NCBI RefSeq assembly: GCF_026151205.1
Contig: NC_087077.1
Coordinates: forward strand, 5,146,001-5,210,000
Length of the DNA stretch: 64,000 bases
Source: Bolinopsis microptera
Taxonomy: Eukaryota; Ctenophora; Tentaculata; Lobata; Bolinopsidae
Reading direction: 5' to 3'
In this document: one piece after another, positions 32,763-44,349 of the stretch
Position numbering within the stretch: the first letter of the stretch is position 1
Layout: the number at the start of each line of letters is the position of its first letter
The notes under the pieces: model-generated
Told to the model about the DNA's origin: nothing
Seen by the model: the letters and a program-made list of their open reading frames with translations, nothing else
Databases searched by the model: none
Translations under genes and position numbers: made by a program

Positions 32763-34569
32763 TGTTACCAAACTGATTTATTGTTGTTTAATTTTGAATC
32801 TATTGAAATTATTATATTAACTGAATTACATTGTATAGACTGCATAGCAAAAGTTTGGAGCTTTGTCTGCTGAAAGTCAGTTTTGAAACAATTGAATGAA
32901 AGGAGAGCTACTGACTGATATCATAAGCTACAGTAGGGAACTTAGTGGTAAGTCTTTGTCAAGTTATACAATTAAAATATTGTAACAAGTTTAGTTAGGA
33001 AGATTGTTTGTGATTGATATCATCGATTTTCACCTTTTAAGAGTCTAAATTGCAGGAACTTGAACTCGATAGAATGATGACGTGGTGACCATTATATCTG
33101 ATATTATAACAAACTTGAAAAGTTACATGCTTTTTACGTAAATGTATGAACCAAAAGTGTTGCTTTTATTGGTGTTTCTTAAAACTTTAACTATCACGAT
33201 CGAATTATAGACTTTAATTGAAGCTAATGGGACACATCTGACCGCAGATTAAACGTTTAGCCGGTGTAGTAGAGACGAAATCCATACCTCAGAGGGTGCC
33301 AGCTAAACCAGTTGTAAGTGGTTCACAATCATTAAAATTGTTATTGTTAAAAGTGCAACGACCTGAGCCTTTGCGCCGTGACATGGACGGTAACACAACT
33401 CGTGTCCGACAGCGAGATCTGTCCGAATCAGGGTACCAGAAAAAAACGGCATCTGTCCGAAATCATCATCTGATTTCAACACATTTCCAATTAGAGACAT
33501 GATCTGAACTCATGAACTGTTACTCGCTAATTTGTATACGTAACATTTCCAATTTGAGATATGATCTACCCAATGCTCCGCGTCCGCCATATAATATATG
33601 ATCTGCGTTCTTAGCAGTACCCCAAAGGAAAGATCGTCGAGTATTTTCGTCCCATCCAGAGTCCCAGAGCAGCATTGTTTCGTTGTCGGTAGAGAGCATA
33701 TAGTTTGCAGGAATGGGGAGCGTTTCCAGATTAGAAAGGTTTCCAGATTAGAAGGGTTTCTCGGGTTAGAAAGGTGTCTGTTTGCTGCTTTTCTGCTTCT
33801 CTGTACCATTCTGTTGAGGGGTGATAGCTGGCAGCTCTAGATTCGTAACCCGATCCACCAACTGATTCAGATAAGAGTTATTTCGTCGGTCGATCTCCAC
33901 CAGAAGCTTTTCTTTTCAAGTTCTGTTTGCTGACGTGGACGGTCGTTTCAGCATGGTGGGCAGGGTGAGTGCGGTCAGGAGTAGGAGTGATCAGTTGTTT
34001 CTCCACGGTAGAATCGTGCTCTGCAACCCTTTCGGAAATCCGAATATTTCCAGTGGGTGGTATCGTCTCTTTATTTGTCGAAGACGTATCGGAAGCCATT
34101 CAGGACAGGGTTCTCCGGGCCGAGCCTTGTTTGCGTCCAGGGATAAACTGAAGATTGGTTGCAATTGTGGATTGCGATAACTGATCTACATACCGCTGTC
34201 TTATATGTACTCATGTCCTGTGATGTGATCGACAGCTTGTAAGTTTACGGCTAGGACGATCTGACGTTCCTGTTCTCAACTAGTCAATCATATATCGAGG
34301 ATTATATTTCAATGGATCACATCAGCATTAGAACAATGGGAGCAACGTCACGAGATTACCCGTGAGCTTGTGAAATACGAATGTGAACTGAAATTACAAT
34401 ATGATCCGAAATTCGGACAGATGTCGCCAAAAACGACTCCTGTCCGACAGCCACATCTGTCCGAAATCCCTAATTCGGCTGTCGGACAGATGTCGCCCAA
34501 TCGACATGGACACGGTTGGACACCACCTATACCATTATTTGGTAGATCAACTTAATAGATTTACATGGT
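32763..34569. other. Mixed repeat DNA with scattered CGACATCTGTCCG motifs
   Basis: No supported gene. Solo or paired copies of the 32360 element's end motif lie at 33404-33430, 33452-33462 and 34412-34497. At 33470-33580 ttccaatt(a/t)gagacatgatct recurs twice and resembles the right end of the 38.9-39.7 kb element. Short minus-strand frames at 33510-33809 and 33878-34099 show no known domain. Confidence 0.5.
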
Positions 34570-34669
34570 TTTGACTTACATCTCAAAACTTATTTAATTT
34601 AACTGTTACTATACCTGCCGGCAGGTATTGTAACAGTTAAATTAAATAAGTTTTGAGATGTAAGTCAAA
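34570..34669. repeat. 100-bp palindrome without spacer
   Basis: Two 50-bp arms meet at CTGCC|GGCAG (34615-34624) and match along their whole length with one mismatch pair. Such a sequence can form a full hairpin or cruciform. Confidence 0.95.
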
Positions 34670-35690
34670 CAGTATTTCCCAGGAACAATATTTCATCACA
34701 AATGAACAAATTGCTCCAAGATACATACAGTTCGAGCTCATATGATTTTCTTCCTGTAAGTATATCTTGTCAAATGTCAAAGAATCGATGTAACATAGTA
34801 TGTTGTTACACGCTTCATAACTTATCGCAGCATGCAATGTGTACTATCCTACATTCGTTTTCATTTGGTATATACATTCATTGAAATAACTATTGTTTTT
34901 CAGCCAAAGAGTAGTCGAAGATTGAGAGCATACCTGCTATCAAGAAACCTGTTATCAAGAAGCCTGATATCAAAAAACCTGATATCAAGACATGCAGCAC
35001 TGTCAAATCGGTTAGTACAAGTGTAAAAACTGTTCGTGAACACGTGTCGCCCATCGGGATACTTGGATATTGCCGATTTTATGTGTGATCTCGAGTTACA
35101 TATGTCGTCACTCGTCATGCTCAAATCCATCTAAATAACTTGTTTCCAGGCTTGATAATCAGCTGTTACCCGGGTGAAAGTTCAGTTTATCTTCTATCAA
35201 CGTTTATTGATCTCACAAATGCTTGATGTTTGAATTGCAGTGTCGTTTAACACTAACAGTACTTAAATCACCAGTATGTAAAGTCAAATCACTAGTATGA
35301 AGGCATATCATAGTAGTACATTTTACTGATTTAAATCGAAACCGTCAGATCTTAACGTTCAAAATGTACGATAAAAACTTGACCAAGCCGAGTTTTACCG
35401 AGGTTTTGCAAACATGCGATGGAAAACAAACGCATTCCACTGAGTGGAATCCACTCATGTGTAAGACGGAACCAGTCAAATCCCTGTCAAAACTTCGAGC
35501 AAATCTACACACACTGTAACCAGCCAGGGGAGGTGGTTACAGAAGGAGGCAGTGACGACTGTTGACATACATTTTTATTTCTGTTTCACCTGTCAGACTT
35601 CATATCGATACACCGTTGTCTCGGAAGGGGTGTTCACGGTTCAATAACAACGACCTTACAATTGTAGACTGTCAGCTTCTGGAAACCATC
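34670..35690. other. Possible remnants of a transposon ORF, not assignable
   Basis: A short plus-strand frame at about 34905-35086 encodes repeated I-K-K-P and D-I-K-K-P units and is preceded by tttttcag. No domain is recognisable. Otherwise nothing is seen until the transposase-like block starts near 35700. Confidence 0.3.
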
Positions 35691-35789
35691 TTCACCAGAC
35701 TGACATTGTTTGGACACCCCATATCCGAGACAGTCGATCTTTCCGAAAGGAGTCCGACAGTCCCCACCTTACCAACAACACCCTAGGGG

Positions 35790-36458
35790 ATCCCTTCCTA
35801 CTCTATATGGGCATGAAGGAGACACCTCTAGACTTCCAGTCCTGTAGAGAGTGTGGGAGGCATTCCCCTGTCATCCTCTTTGATGTGAAAGCAATAGATA
35901 AAGGCTCTGACGGCAAACCTGATGTCTACCCCATACAATTTGATGACTTGTGGAACATCGATCGTCAAGCAGAAAACCGGATCTAACGTCATCAACGGTA
36001 TGCTTGACATGATTAAATTAATCAAGAAGGGGACACTGAGATAACGGGTGGAGAGGATAATAGAACACAACACAGATCACTATTCGTTCACTAAAAAGTT
36101 TGTACAGATTGCTGGGAAGAGTGGTGGACTTCTCACAGTCATGTGTCCACATGGAATATGTGTAGGGTTTAAGGTCCTCTGCCTGCATGAAGGGGCATCG
36201 GATTACGTTCAGTTCCTTAGATCATGGCAGCATATTCCGTCAATATCTGTTGTGGTCTTTAATTCCCAAGTGGCCAGACATGCCGAGAAGCAGTTCCCTG
36301 GTATGCTGCCACCATACGGAGGAAAGCTGGCAGACTCTTCAAAACCGGAGATCCCGCAATTCATCAAATTCGGCGGCGTTATAAACTTCGATGAGCTGTT
36401 GAACCACAAAGTTCAATCTGTGAAATCCAACCCTAGAGACCATCCTGTAACCAAGTGA
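35790..36458 (+). pseudogene. Degenerate transposase-like protein
   Basis: A frame at about 35790-35975 encodes C-R-E-C-G-R-H-S-P-V-I-L-F-D-V, which looks like a zinc-ribbon pair followed by a possible first catalytic Asp. After frameshifts, the 36045-36458 frame continues with V-M-C-P-H-G-I-C-V-G-F and later Pro-Pro-Tyr-Gly-Gly. This combination recalls transposase-derived proteins of the KDZ/HMGXB3-like type known from fish and cnidarians, though I hold the family name loosely. Frame changes and stops between the blocks mean it is broken. Confidence 0.4.
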
Positions 36459-36756
36459 AGCCACAAGTTACCATATTTATGTCCATAATCAAAGATAGAG
36501 ATTCGGCGGAAAGACAGTGCAGGCTGAGCGCCGCCCAGTAAGCCATAAGTACATCTTATTTGACAGATTTCATTCGAGGTGAATTTAAAAAATCCATAAG
36601 ATATATTTCATCGCTTGAATATTTGTGCACAGCTGCTACGGAATAGAATAAACACATCAATTTGTGAGCAAAATCACAAGGAGCTTAATAGGTACAGATA
36701 TTCATTATATAACATGTCGGGGATGAACTTACTGCTGTCGGTTACATTCATACATC

Positions 36757-38283
36757 TTATGAGAAACGGCTGCACGAATTCCAGGCCCCCCTATTATTAG
36801 GGGTCAGATCATACTTACTTACTTGATACTTGATAAGGTCTCCTCGATCATTCGAGTGGCCTGCACCAAGGAATTGCCGCTTATGTCGTATCATCTCTCT
36901 CCAGTGCTTGCGATTTCCTGCCAACTCTCGGACCTTATCAAATACAATGTCTGGATCTCCTGTAAATGTCACTGCGTCTTCCAGGACACAGGTTCGCCAA
37001 TTCTTTCTTGGCCGCCCACGTGATCTTCGGCCGTGAGCAGGTGTCCAGTCAAGTAGATACTTTGGTAGCCTGGTGTCCGGCATTCTAGAAACATGTCCAA
37101 ACCAGCGAAGACGGTTGGCACTGATGTTGGTTATAACCGGGTTTATTCTTGCCCGCTCCAACACTTGAACATTGCTCATCCGGTGGAACCATTTAATTCG
37201 AAGGATTCTCCACAAACAGTTTTGATGGAAAACTTCGAAGCGATGTAGTTGCTTTGAAGTAGTGTTCCAGACTTCGCTTCCATAAAGTAATATTGTTAGA
37301 ACCGCTGCAACATATATCCGTATTTTGGTGTTAGTTTGGATATTGCGATTCTTCCAAATATTACCGAGCTGATTGAATGCTCCTGAGGCTTTCTGGATCC
37401 GTGCAGACAAGTCCCGGTCAATAGTCCCATCACTTGATATAATCGACCCAAGGTAAGTGAAGTTGCCGACTTGCTGGATAGCCGTGTCTCCCACTGTAAT
37501 GTCCACCGTTGATGCTTCAGTATACGGCCTCTGTGATGTATTCTTGCCGATGGCCATAACCTCTGTTTTCTTCGCATTGATTCTGAGGCCAGCCTGAGCC
37601 GCATACTTGCATAAAAGATCAGTCGTCTCCTGGAGACCGTCCTTGGTGTTGTCCATGATAGCCAAATCATCTGCATAGTCAGTATCCAAGACGACTGTAT
37701 CCTGACCAAAGCTGGTGGTAGCTCTCTGCAGCACTGCCCCGTGTGACAACACTTTGTTATTCTCAGCCCGCTGCGCAGGCAGGTTGATGCAAACATTAAA
37801 GATAGGTGGACCCTGAATATCCCCCTGCCCAGAACCAGATGTAACGTCAAACCAATCTGAGAGCTCACCATTATGTCTGACAGAGCTGACGGTGCCGCAA
37901 AAGAATGCTTGCATTATGCGAATGTATTTACAAGGCAAGCCATAATGACTGAAAGCTTTCCAGATAAACTCCCGATTAAGTGAATCGAATGCAGCTTTAA
38001 AGTCAACAAAATTTAAGTACAGGGGGAGGTTAAACTCAATGCTGTTGTGAATAATAGTACGGAGCGAATAAATCTGATCAATGCAAGACCTTTTTTTCCT
38101 GAACCCGCACTGATTCTCTCGGAGCAGTTCTTCAAGCCCCGCATTCATCCGTCGCAACACTATTATCTGATAGAGTTTTGATGCCGTGGAGCGTAGGGTT
38201 ATGCCCCTGTTGTTCGAGCAGAATGATGTATCACCCTTTTTCGGGACAATAACAATGATACCATTAACCCAATCCTCTGGCAC
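36757..38283 (-). CDS. LINE reverse transcriptase
   Basis: The open frame has 508 codons. Motifs: P-K-K-G-D near residue 14, D-F-K-A-A-F-D-S near 95, G-Q-G-D-I-Q-G-P (a changed form of the usual Q-G-x-x-L-S-P), the catalytic Y-A-D-D near 205, L-L-Y-G-S-E-V-W near 335, and R-G-R-P-R-K-N-W near 430. This C-terminal layout is typical of RTE-like LINEs. The protein extends past the usual end into what may be 3' UTR. The upstream part continues in another frame (38872-38318). Confidence 0.82.
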   Translation of the reverse strand: MPEDWVNGIIVIVPKKGDTSFCSNNRGITLRSTASKLYQIIVLRRMNAGLEELLRENQCGFRKKRSCIDQIYSLRTIIHNSIEFNLPLYLNFVDFKAAFDSLNREFIWKAFSHYGLPCKYIRIMQAFFCGTVSSVRHNGELSDWFDVTSGSGQGDIQGPPIFNVCINLPAQRAENNKVLSHGAVLQRATTSFGQDTVVLDTDYADDLAIMDNTKDGLQETTDLLCKYAAQAGLRINAKKTEVMAIGKNTSQRPYTEASTVDITVGDTAIQQVGNFTYLGSIISSDGTIDRDLSARIQKASGAFNQLGNIWKNRNIQTNTKIRIYVAAVLTILLYGSEVWNTTSKQLHRFEVFHQNCLWRILRIKWFHRMSNVQVLERARINPVITNISANRLRWFGHVSRMPDTRLPKYLLDWTPAHGRRSRGRPRKNWRTCVLEDAVTFTGDPDIVFDKVRELAGNRKHWREMIRHKRQFLGAGHSNDRGDLIKYQVSKYDLTPNNRGAWNSCSRFS

Positions 38284-38317
38284 ATTCTCCGTCTCCCAAA
38301 CACGTGCAAACAGTTTC

Positions 38318-38872
38318 TCAAGCCTGTCTAAACACTAAAAGACCAGGAGCCCCATACTTCAGCTGTTCGTTGGAAATTTCATCAATTCCAGAGCTGTTGT
38401 GATTCTTCAGACTCTTTAAAGCCTCAGAGATCTCTGTTCTGCTAGGGGGTAAATCACTATCACTCAGATACGGAAAACATGGTGCGACCTCTAGACTGTC
38501 TAGGTCTGAAAGGTCCACGTCTCCTATCTGCGGGTTTAGTAGTTCAGCGAAGTGCTCACCCCATCGTTTTCGTTGAGCAGCGGGGTCAGAAATCAACTTC
38601 TCGGTTTTATCTCTGACAGCAGTTGACTTCCGACTCTTCTTGCCTGACAAGGACTTGATCATCTGCCAGACCTCCCTCTGCTGACCGTGTGAAGAAGCTG
38701 TTTCCAGATCGGCTGCAACCCGTAAAGCCCAGTTCTCATCGTCCTTCTTGCAGCTCTTCTTAACACGCTTATTAGCAAGAGAATACTCAGATCTATAATT
38801 GAATCCATCACATGGGCATTTCTGCTTGACCTTACTCCGCTCCGAGATGAGATCCTTTGTCTCTTGTGACAA
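38318..38872 (-). pseudogene. LINE ORF2 linker upstream of the reverse transcriptase (frameshifted)
   Basis: The 184-codon frame has the region between endonuclease and RT (V-W-Q-M-I-K-S-L-S-G-K-K; E-I-S-E-A-L-K-S-L-K-N). A one-base shift near 38325 separates it from the reverse transcriptase frame, where the expected L-E-K-L-F-x-x-V-W continues. Confidence 0.75.
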
Positions 38873-38882
38873 GTGCTGCTTG

Positions 38883-39658
38883 TCAGATCAATATATGACG
38901 TATAATTAGTGATGTGCCGTATAATTAGTGATGTGATCCACCAGCTACGATTTACAGAACATGTGAACTCTACCCTATATCTAGCCCAGTTTTACCCCTT
39001 AGTTTTGATTTAAATTAACAAGTACACACACAATACTAAAAGAACAGATATCGTGGAGTTGGGTATGGTAATTCCTTCGCCTCTTAGCGGGTGTCTTGCC
39101 AACACTCAACCTGTCGATGTGAAAGTCGGTAATGACTTGCTGATCTTTGATAGCTCGCACATACTCTTGAACAGAGGGCTTTGGGCGATGCACTCGGGAT
39201 TTAAATCCTCTGTGAAAGCCAGGCAGACTTGAGGGCTGAATCCTTTACTTGTCCTTCTTCCGGGAGTAGATGTATCCATCAGAGTCGAGTAGCTGTTGAC
39301 ATCCTGTCCGACCAGAGATGAATTTGGAGAAGGTAGACATGTTGATAGAATGCGATACTATTGTCTATCATCTTCCAGTATATAATATACCTAAGAACAC
39401 TTGATCGGCTCACTCCCGTTGCATGCCTTTGGCACGTACGTCTCACATACCTAGATACAAGAACCCCTCTTTAGCAAGAGCTCCTGTCCCTTATGTGATA
39501 TAGTTATACGAGTCGAGCGGTCAAATCTTAAAGATCATGTTTACTTCTTAATGCACAGCTATGATGTACATGTGAACTCTACCATTTCTAGGTTAGTTAA
39601 ATTCTACTGATGGATCACATTACTAATTATACGTCTCTAATTAGTGACATGATCTGAT
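38883..39658. mobile_element. Inverted-repeat DNA transposon fragment with FLYWCH-like ORF remnant
   Basis: The left end (cagatcaatatatgacgtataattagtgatgtg...gatcca, 38884-38940) matches inverted the right end (tggatcacattactaattatacgtctctaattagtgacatgatctgatc, 39611-39659), apart from an extra 19-bp duplication at the left. Between them, on the minus strand, are pieces of a transposase-like protein. The element is therefore a shrunken DNA transposon, possibly MULE-like. Related end sequences occur at 33470-33580. Confidence 0.55.
38999..39341 (-). pseudogene. FLYWCH-like N-terminal fragment of a transposase
   Basis: From an ATG at 39341 the frame reads M-S-T-F-S-K-F-I-S-G-R-T-G and L-L-D-S-D-G-Y-I-Y, the usual opening of a FLYWCH finger, then stops at about 39246. 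The frame from 39193 downward continues with a P-S-V-Q-E-Y-V-R-A-I linker and K-R-R-R-N-Y, as commonly follows such a finger. The Cys and His part in between is missing. The gene is broken. Confidence 0.4.
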
Positions 39659-39659
39659 C

Positions 39660-41600
39660 TCCCTGGGCCCCCTAGTAATGAGGGGGCTGGAAGTCGGCCT
39701 CTCGACCAGTCAGTGAGTGGAATAGGGAGTGAAGCCTGTTACCATTCCTCCACTCTTTAGAGTTTAGGAAAATAGAGCCAGCAACGAAGATTGATAATCG
39801 CCTGCTAGTTCCTGTAGCAACTAAATCGCCTGAGGATGGTGACCGGATTTTCGTCTGTTCAAGAGAAGAACATCCAACAGCAAGGAATGTGAAATATATC
39901 AATGCCATGCCGTGCCAACAGCAGACGGATAACTTCTCGTGTGGACCTCTATGCTTTGGGTTTCTCTGGGCATTTAGTGGTGGAAACGACCCCCAACAGA
40001 TTCTGGTTCAACTCTACGGATATTAGGAAGACCATACTTAAAATCGCCGAGGACGTCAATAATCGCGATACACATCTTGGGAGAGAAGTGCAAAAAATAA
40101 ATCCAACGGCAGCGTCAAAATCTCTGGTTACTGTTTCCTGTCAGGCTGTCTGAATCCTTAACAACAAATTACTCTCCAAACCCTGGGCAACTTCTCTCCT
40201 AGCTCCAACTACAACCGAAATACTGTAATATAAGCCCATCACCCTTTTCATCAGTCTCTGGAAAGCCCCTTGAAGTACCTACAGGTGTATCTATACTAGT
40301 ATACTCATTCCACTAGCATGTAACATGTTCACGTAATCATTATAATGAGCTTTCCTCACTTCTTCACTTATCACTCAACCCAGCCTCTCTTCCAGTGCTC
40401 TGGATTTGGAGGACTTAATTAATGATACACTCAATTAATATACTTGTTAATTGATCTTTGATGTAATTTCTATTCGGTCTATTATTTTAATTTTGTTAGT
40501 GCATGGAGTGAGTCATGTGTATTAAATTTCGTAATGAAGACTGCTTTCAATTCCCAATTGAATTTGTTTTAGTTCTTAGTACAATATTTTAAGAGATTAA
40601 GAGAAAAGGAAGTTTTGATACTATGGTTTCGTACACGCTGCTTTGCTTTTAATAACTTCCTGGGTTGATGTAATGATGTTATACAGGTGGGCTGTGTAGA
40701 ATAATTTTAAATTTGGGATAGACGTTGCGAAACTATGATCGACCGCCAAGCTTTTGTTATATTTGAAATAATAACAATAATAAATTAAATTATAAACACT
40801 GCTTTTAAGTTGTAAAACTTTTACTCAGCAGTTTGAGAACAACTACAAAAGAACAAACTGATATAAGTGCCACAATAACTCTATCCTAAATTAACAGCCT
40901 TCCCAGCAATACACGATATATTAATATAACTCAGTAAATAGTACACACTACACAGTATTATGTACTATGCAGTAGTACACAGGCACTTTCAATCATTTAG
41001 TAACCTGAAATGTTTAGCCAGTAAATTATTTTAATGTTATTTTTTACACACTGTTCCTCATGAGTATATTAAAGCTTTATTACCGGGACTACTGTATTTC
41101 TTTTACTTGTTAATCCGACCGACTGCTTTAAACTTTTTTTAAAGTGTGTTATCTTCAAATTAATTCTGAGACCCACTCAATCAATACGATGCTGCATTCC
41201 ATGTTTACATTGTTCCTAATTACATTGTTATCTTCATCCATGATCGCTAATAAGCTTAATGACATTGTTTGTAATTTAGTACTTCTTTTTCACTTGTTTA
41301 CAAAAGAAATATGACTCAAAATTTTTCAGCTCCAGTACCTTGGTCGAGTGAAATCGTTTCTGCTCAGATGTCCGCTGGAGTACTTCCTCCGCTGGAGTAC
41401 TTCGTCCGCTGGAGTACTTCGTAATGTTGTTCTAAGGATGAACAAAGGTAGTACAAAATTTAAGATTGTAAATCTTTAGAATCATACTGTCTAGCGCCTA
41501 ATCGTTCAAAATCTGGCGAGTAACTGAGATAATTAAAACCTGATTGAGATTTGAAAAGTTACTTACCATTGTACAGTCAAAAATTATATTTTTAATTTCA
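39660..41600. other. Intergenic AT-rich DNA
   Basis: Nothing is clearly coding. A short tandem repeat (gtccgctggagtacttc, about four copies) lies at 41368-41424. An 83-codon frame at 39902-40153 has no recognisable domain. Confidence 0.45.
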
Positions 41601-42294
41601 GCATAGTGATGTACACGTCTACATAGCTGGGAAAGATGAGGTCATAGATGATGGTAAACCCCTTAGAATGAATGAAGAATGGTGCAGTAGCAAGTTGTTG
41701 GGTTCTCTGCTAGAAAGTAGGAAAGATGTCACCAGAAGAATCATGTTAGCCAATGTAGCATTCCAGAACTTCAAGAAGGTCTGGTGCCAGAGTAAGATCC
41801 CCCTACAGAAGAAGCTGAAGGTCTATGAGGCCCAAGTAGTATCTATCCTCATGTATAACTCTAGTTGCTGGGGAATGCCTAAATCGTACTGGGACAAACT
41901 AGATGCATGTCACCGTAACCACCTCAGAAAGATCATGAATGTCAGCTGGCCACGCAGTATGATGTCCAAAGATACCCTCTACAAACAGAGTAACTCTACC
42001 CCTATGTCTGAGCGTGCTGAGTTATCTAGGTGGAAGATGCTAGGACACATACTGAGGAGCGATGAAAGATCACCAGCTCAAGCTGCGCTGTGTTTTGCTG
42101 TCGAGATGTGTAGTGAAGTTGGTAGACTCGGGGCTCACAGACGTAACCTCCTGCACCACCTGAAGGTTGACCTCTGGAAGCGCTTCATCTTGCTGGAGTC
42201 GTATGATGATATTCTCCATTTGAGAGAACTTGCTAGTAACCGTGGTTATTGGAGTAAATTGTTTAACTTTATACTTGAGTACAAGTCAATTTGA
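41600..42294 (+). pseudogene. LINE reverse transcriptase C-terminal fragment
   Basis: The frame is open from about 41602 and has 208 codons after the first ATG (41668). It shows the thumb and C-terminal region of a LINE ORF2: F-L-G-S/L-L-G-S-L-L, then Y-E-A-Q-V-V-S-I-L-M-Y-N-S-S-C-W, and R-W-K-M-L-G-H-I-L-R. The catalytic domain is missing. It is a 5'-truncated copy of a lineage different from the 36.8-38.9 kb element. Confidence 0.7.
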
Positions 42295-42639
42295 TTATTG
42301 GGACATATAATTTTACAAAGGATCACGTTTCGGTTCTAAATTATTTTAGGATTGTTGACATTTGTAAGATTGACATGTTTGATAATAAGCATAGTGATGA
42401 GGAAAGAGTTCTGCTAAAAAAGATAAAAAAGATATGCACTCGAGAGATGTTTCCTCTGAGATTATGCTGATGCCGGATGCATCACAAGCACATATTATTC
42501 GAACTGCAAATCGGAGAATTTTTTTATAATCCTGAACTTAATTTAAAATCCTTACTTAAAATCAGTTCTCATCCAATACTTTACAGATATTGCATCTAAG
42601 AGAGTAACAGGACGCTCGCAATATCTTGTATATATATAT

Positions 42640-42860
42640 TTTCTTGTGTTTGAAGTCATTATATCTCAAGTTTGGCACATATAAATTCTCCCAAACTCTC
42701 ACACATTATCCGTCATATAGCCTTGTAACTATCTGGAAAGTTTAAAGAAAATCTATCAGTCAGACCTTGAGAAAATCAAAAATATATTCTAAGTTATTCA
42801 CTAAAACACTCTATTTTCGAACTTTTTAACTTTTTATTTTAAACAGATTTATCGTTCTGG
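42640..42860 (-). repeat. Diverged core copy of the 403-bp element
   Basis: gtgtttgaagt..atatctcaa(g/a)tttggcacata and ctatctgg/agaaagttt(a/c)aagaaaat match the reverse complement of 32630-32720. No end motif is visible. Confidence 0.55.
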
Positions 42861-43189
42861 TACCGAAATGCTTTACTATAATAAACGTACGGCGCGAGAA
42901 CATTTCCTCGTCCAAAGTCTGACAATTAACAACATGCGTAGGATTCCCTCAAGAGGTGAAAACGTAATCGCCACCCGCGCCCGAAGTGGCGCGAAAGCAC
43001 ATGGTTAGGTGAACTTACTTATTATATGCAATGCACGGATCTAACTTTAACTAGATATGACTAATAACATAATTGATAATACGTAGATATGACTAATAAC
43101 ATAACACGTTGCGCGCGGCATCAGAAATGTGGAAGGAAATCTGACGCCACGATTTCTGGAGCCAGTTTGTGGCCGTGGATTTGGGATTG

Positions 43190-44345
43190 TGGATATACAA
43201 TATAGCCTTGTCATACTTTGTATGACCCGCCCCCCCTGTATCGTCGAAAACGATATAGTGAAGCGACAGTGGGGGTCACCACATGATACAAATATAGCCT
43301 AAGCCTTTTGTGCCGCGTTCGGTGGTCGCGCGCTACTGCATACTGCAAAGTGCAAGCGAAAGGGCTCTGGTTAGAGCAATTAGATCGGCGAGATCAGAGA
43401 TGCGCTACTGGACCTCGCCGAGCTGCGAAGAATTGACATTGTCAATTAATTCTGGAACCAGTATATCCGGAGAAAAATCTGATGCAATCAAAATTTTGAA
43501 AATGTCCACCAATAGCAAGTAGGCCTTTTTTAAATTTTAGCTTTCCGTGACTCAAATTAAACTGTTTTGACTGAATTTTTCCTTCTATTCTTAATGACCA
43601 TCTAGCAAGTTAAGAAATCACCGAGGATGACACAAAACATGATTGAGTTGTAGTATAGCGCGATGCACTACTTGTAGGTTTATAACCTGTAACCTACCAG
43701 GACGCGCGCCGAGTTGGACTCGTTGACGGAACAAATATTTTACGAGTATCACCCGTTAATGCACTACTGGGCCGCGCCGCGCATTCAATAATCCATGTGA
43801 TCTCGCAACCATTGACGGATGTTACTCGTCTAAATTTCTCCGAAGTAGCGCGCGCCGCTTTCTTCTCGGGCTTGATCATTAACCATGGTCAACGCAACCA
43901 CAGATCAGCGAGATGCGAAGGATTGACATGGTGAATCAACAATCAAATGATTGAGGTACTCAAAGTTTTATTCCCACAGAAACCTTTGAAAAACGGAAAA
44001 TCATAAAAATATTTTAAAAAGGGTTTAAAAGATTTTTGAATGAAAGTTTTTCTGTTAACGTGTGATATTCGTAAAATATTTGTTCCAAATATACAAGCTG
44101 CGTCGACGAGTCCAACTCGGCGCGTGTCCTAGTAGGTTATAAACCTACAACTTTTTTGCCGTCTGCTTGACTAAATTTTTGACCAGTGCCCAATCAGTGA
44201 GGTCGGTGAAAGTGACACAAGTCGCCATCAAAGTACTAAAAGCTGTATATCTGGAGAAAACTTTGATGGAATGACATGATTTCAAAAATGTCCTACTATA
44301 GGTTGGACATTTTCACGATTGGGGTGTACTGAAAGTTTTATTCCC
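43190..44345. repeat. Cluster of dispersed GC-rich repeats
   Basis: Contains a match to 30915-31010 (43208-43280), two copies of the cgacgagtccaactcggcgcg segment in opposite orientation (43690-43760 and 44058-44130), and a direct repeat pair: gaccagtgcccaatcagtgaggtcgg at 44180-44215 and again at 45428-45458. It looks like nested small elements around a former host segment. Short ORFs here follow the repeats. Confidence 0.65.
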
Positions 44346-44349
44346 AAAG

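Larger units (their letters stand above)
36757..38872 (-). mobile_element. 5'-truncated LINE of RTE-like type (one frameshift)
   Basis: The minus strand carries two adjoining frames of a LINE ORF2. The copy starts in the linker after the endonuclease, so it is 5'-truncated. Its 3' end lies near 36780-36830, where a tact(tact) microsatellite (catacttacttacttgatact) occurs. Confidence 0.8.

Noticed and set aside
37296-37871. 191-codon minus-strand ORF within the RTE-like LINE
   Set aside because: Alternative frame of the reverse transcriptase, which has all the motifs in the other frame.
39902-40153. 83-codon ORF as a possible small gene
   Set aside because: No recognisable domain or regulatory context; surrounding DNA is repeat-rich.
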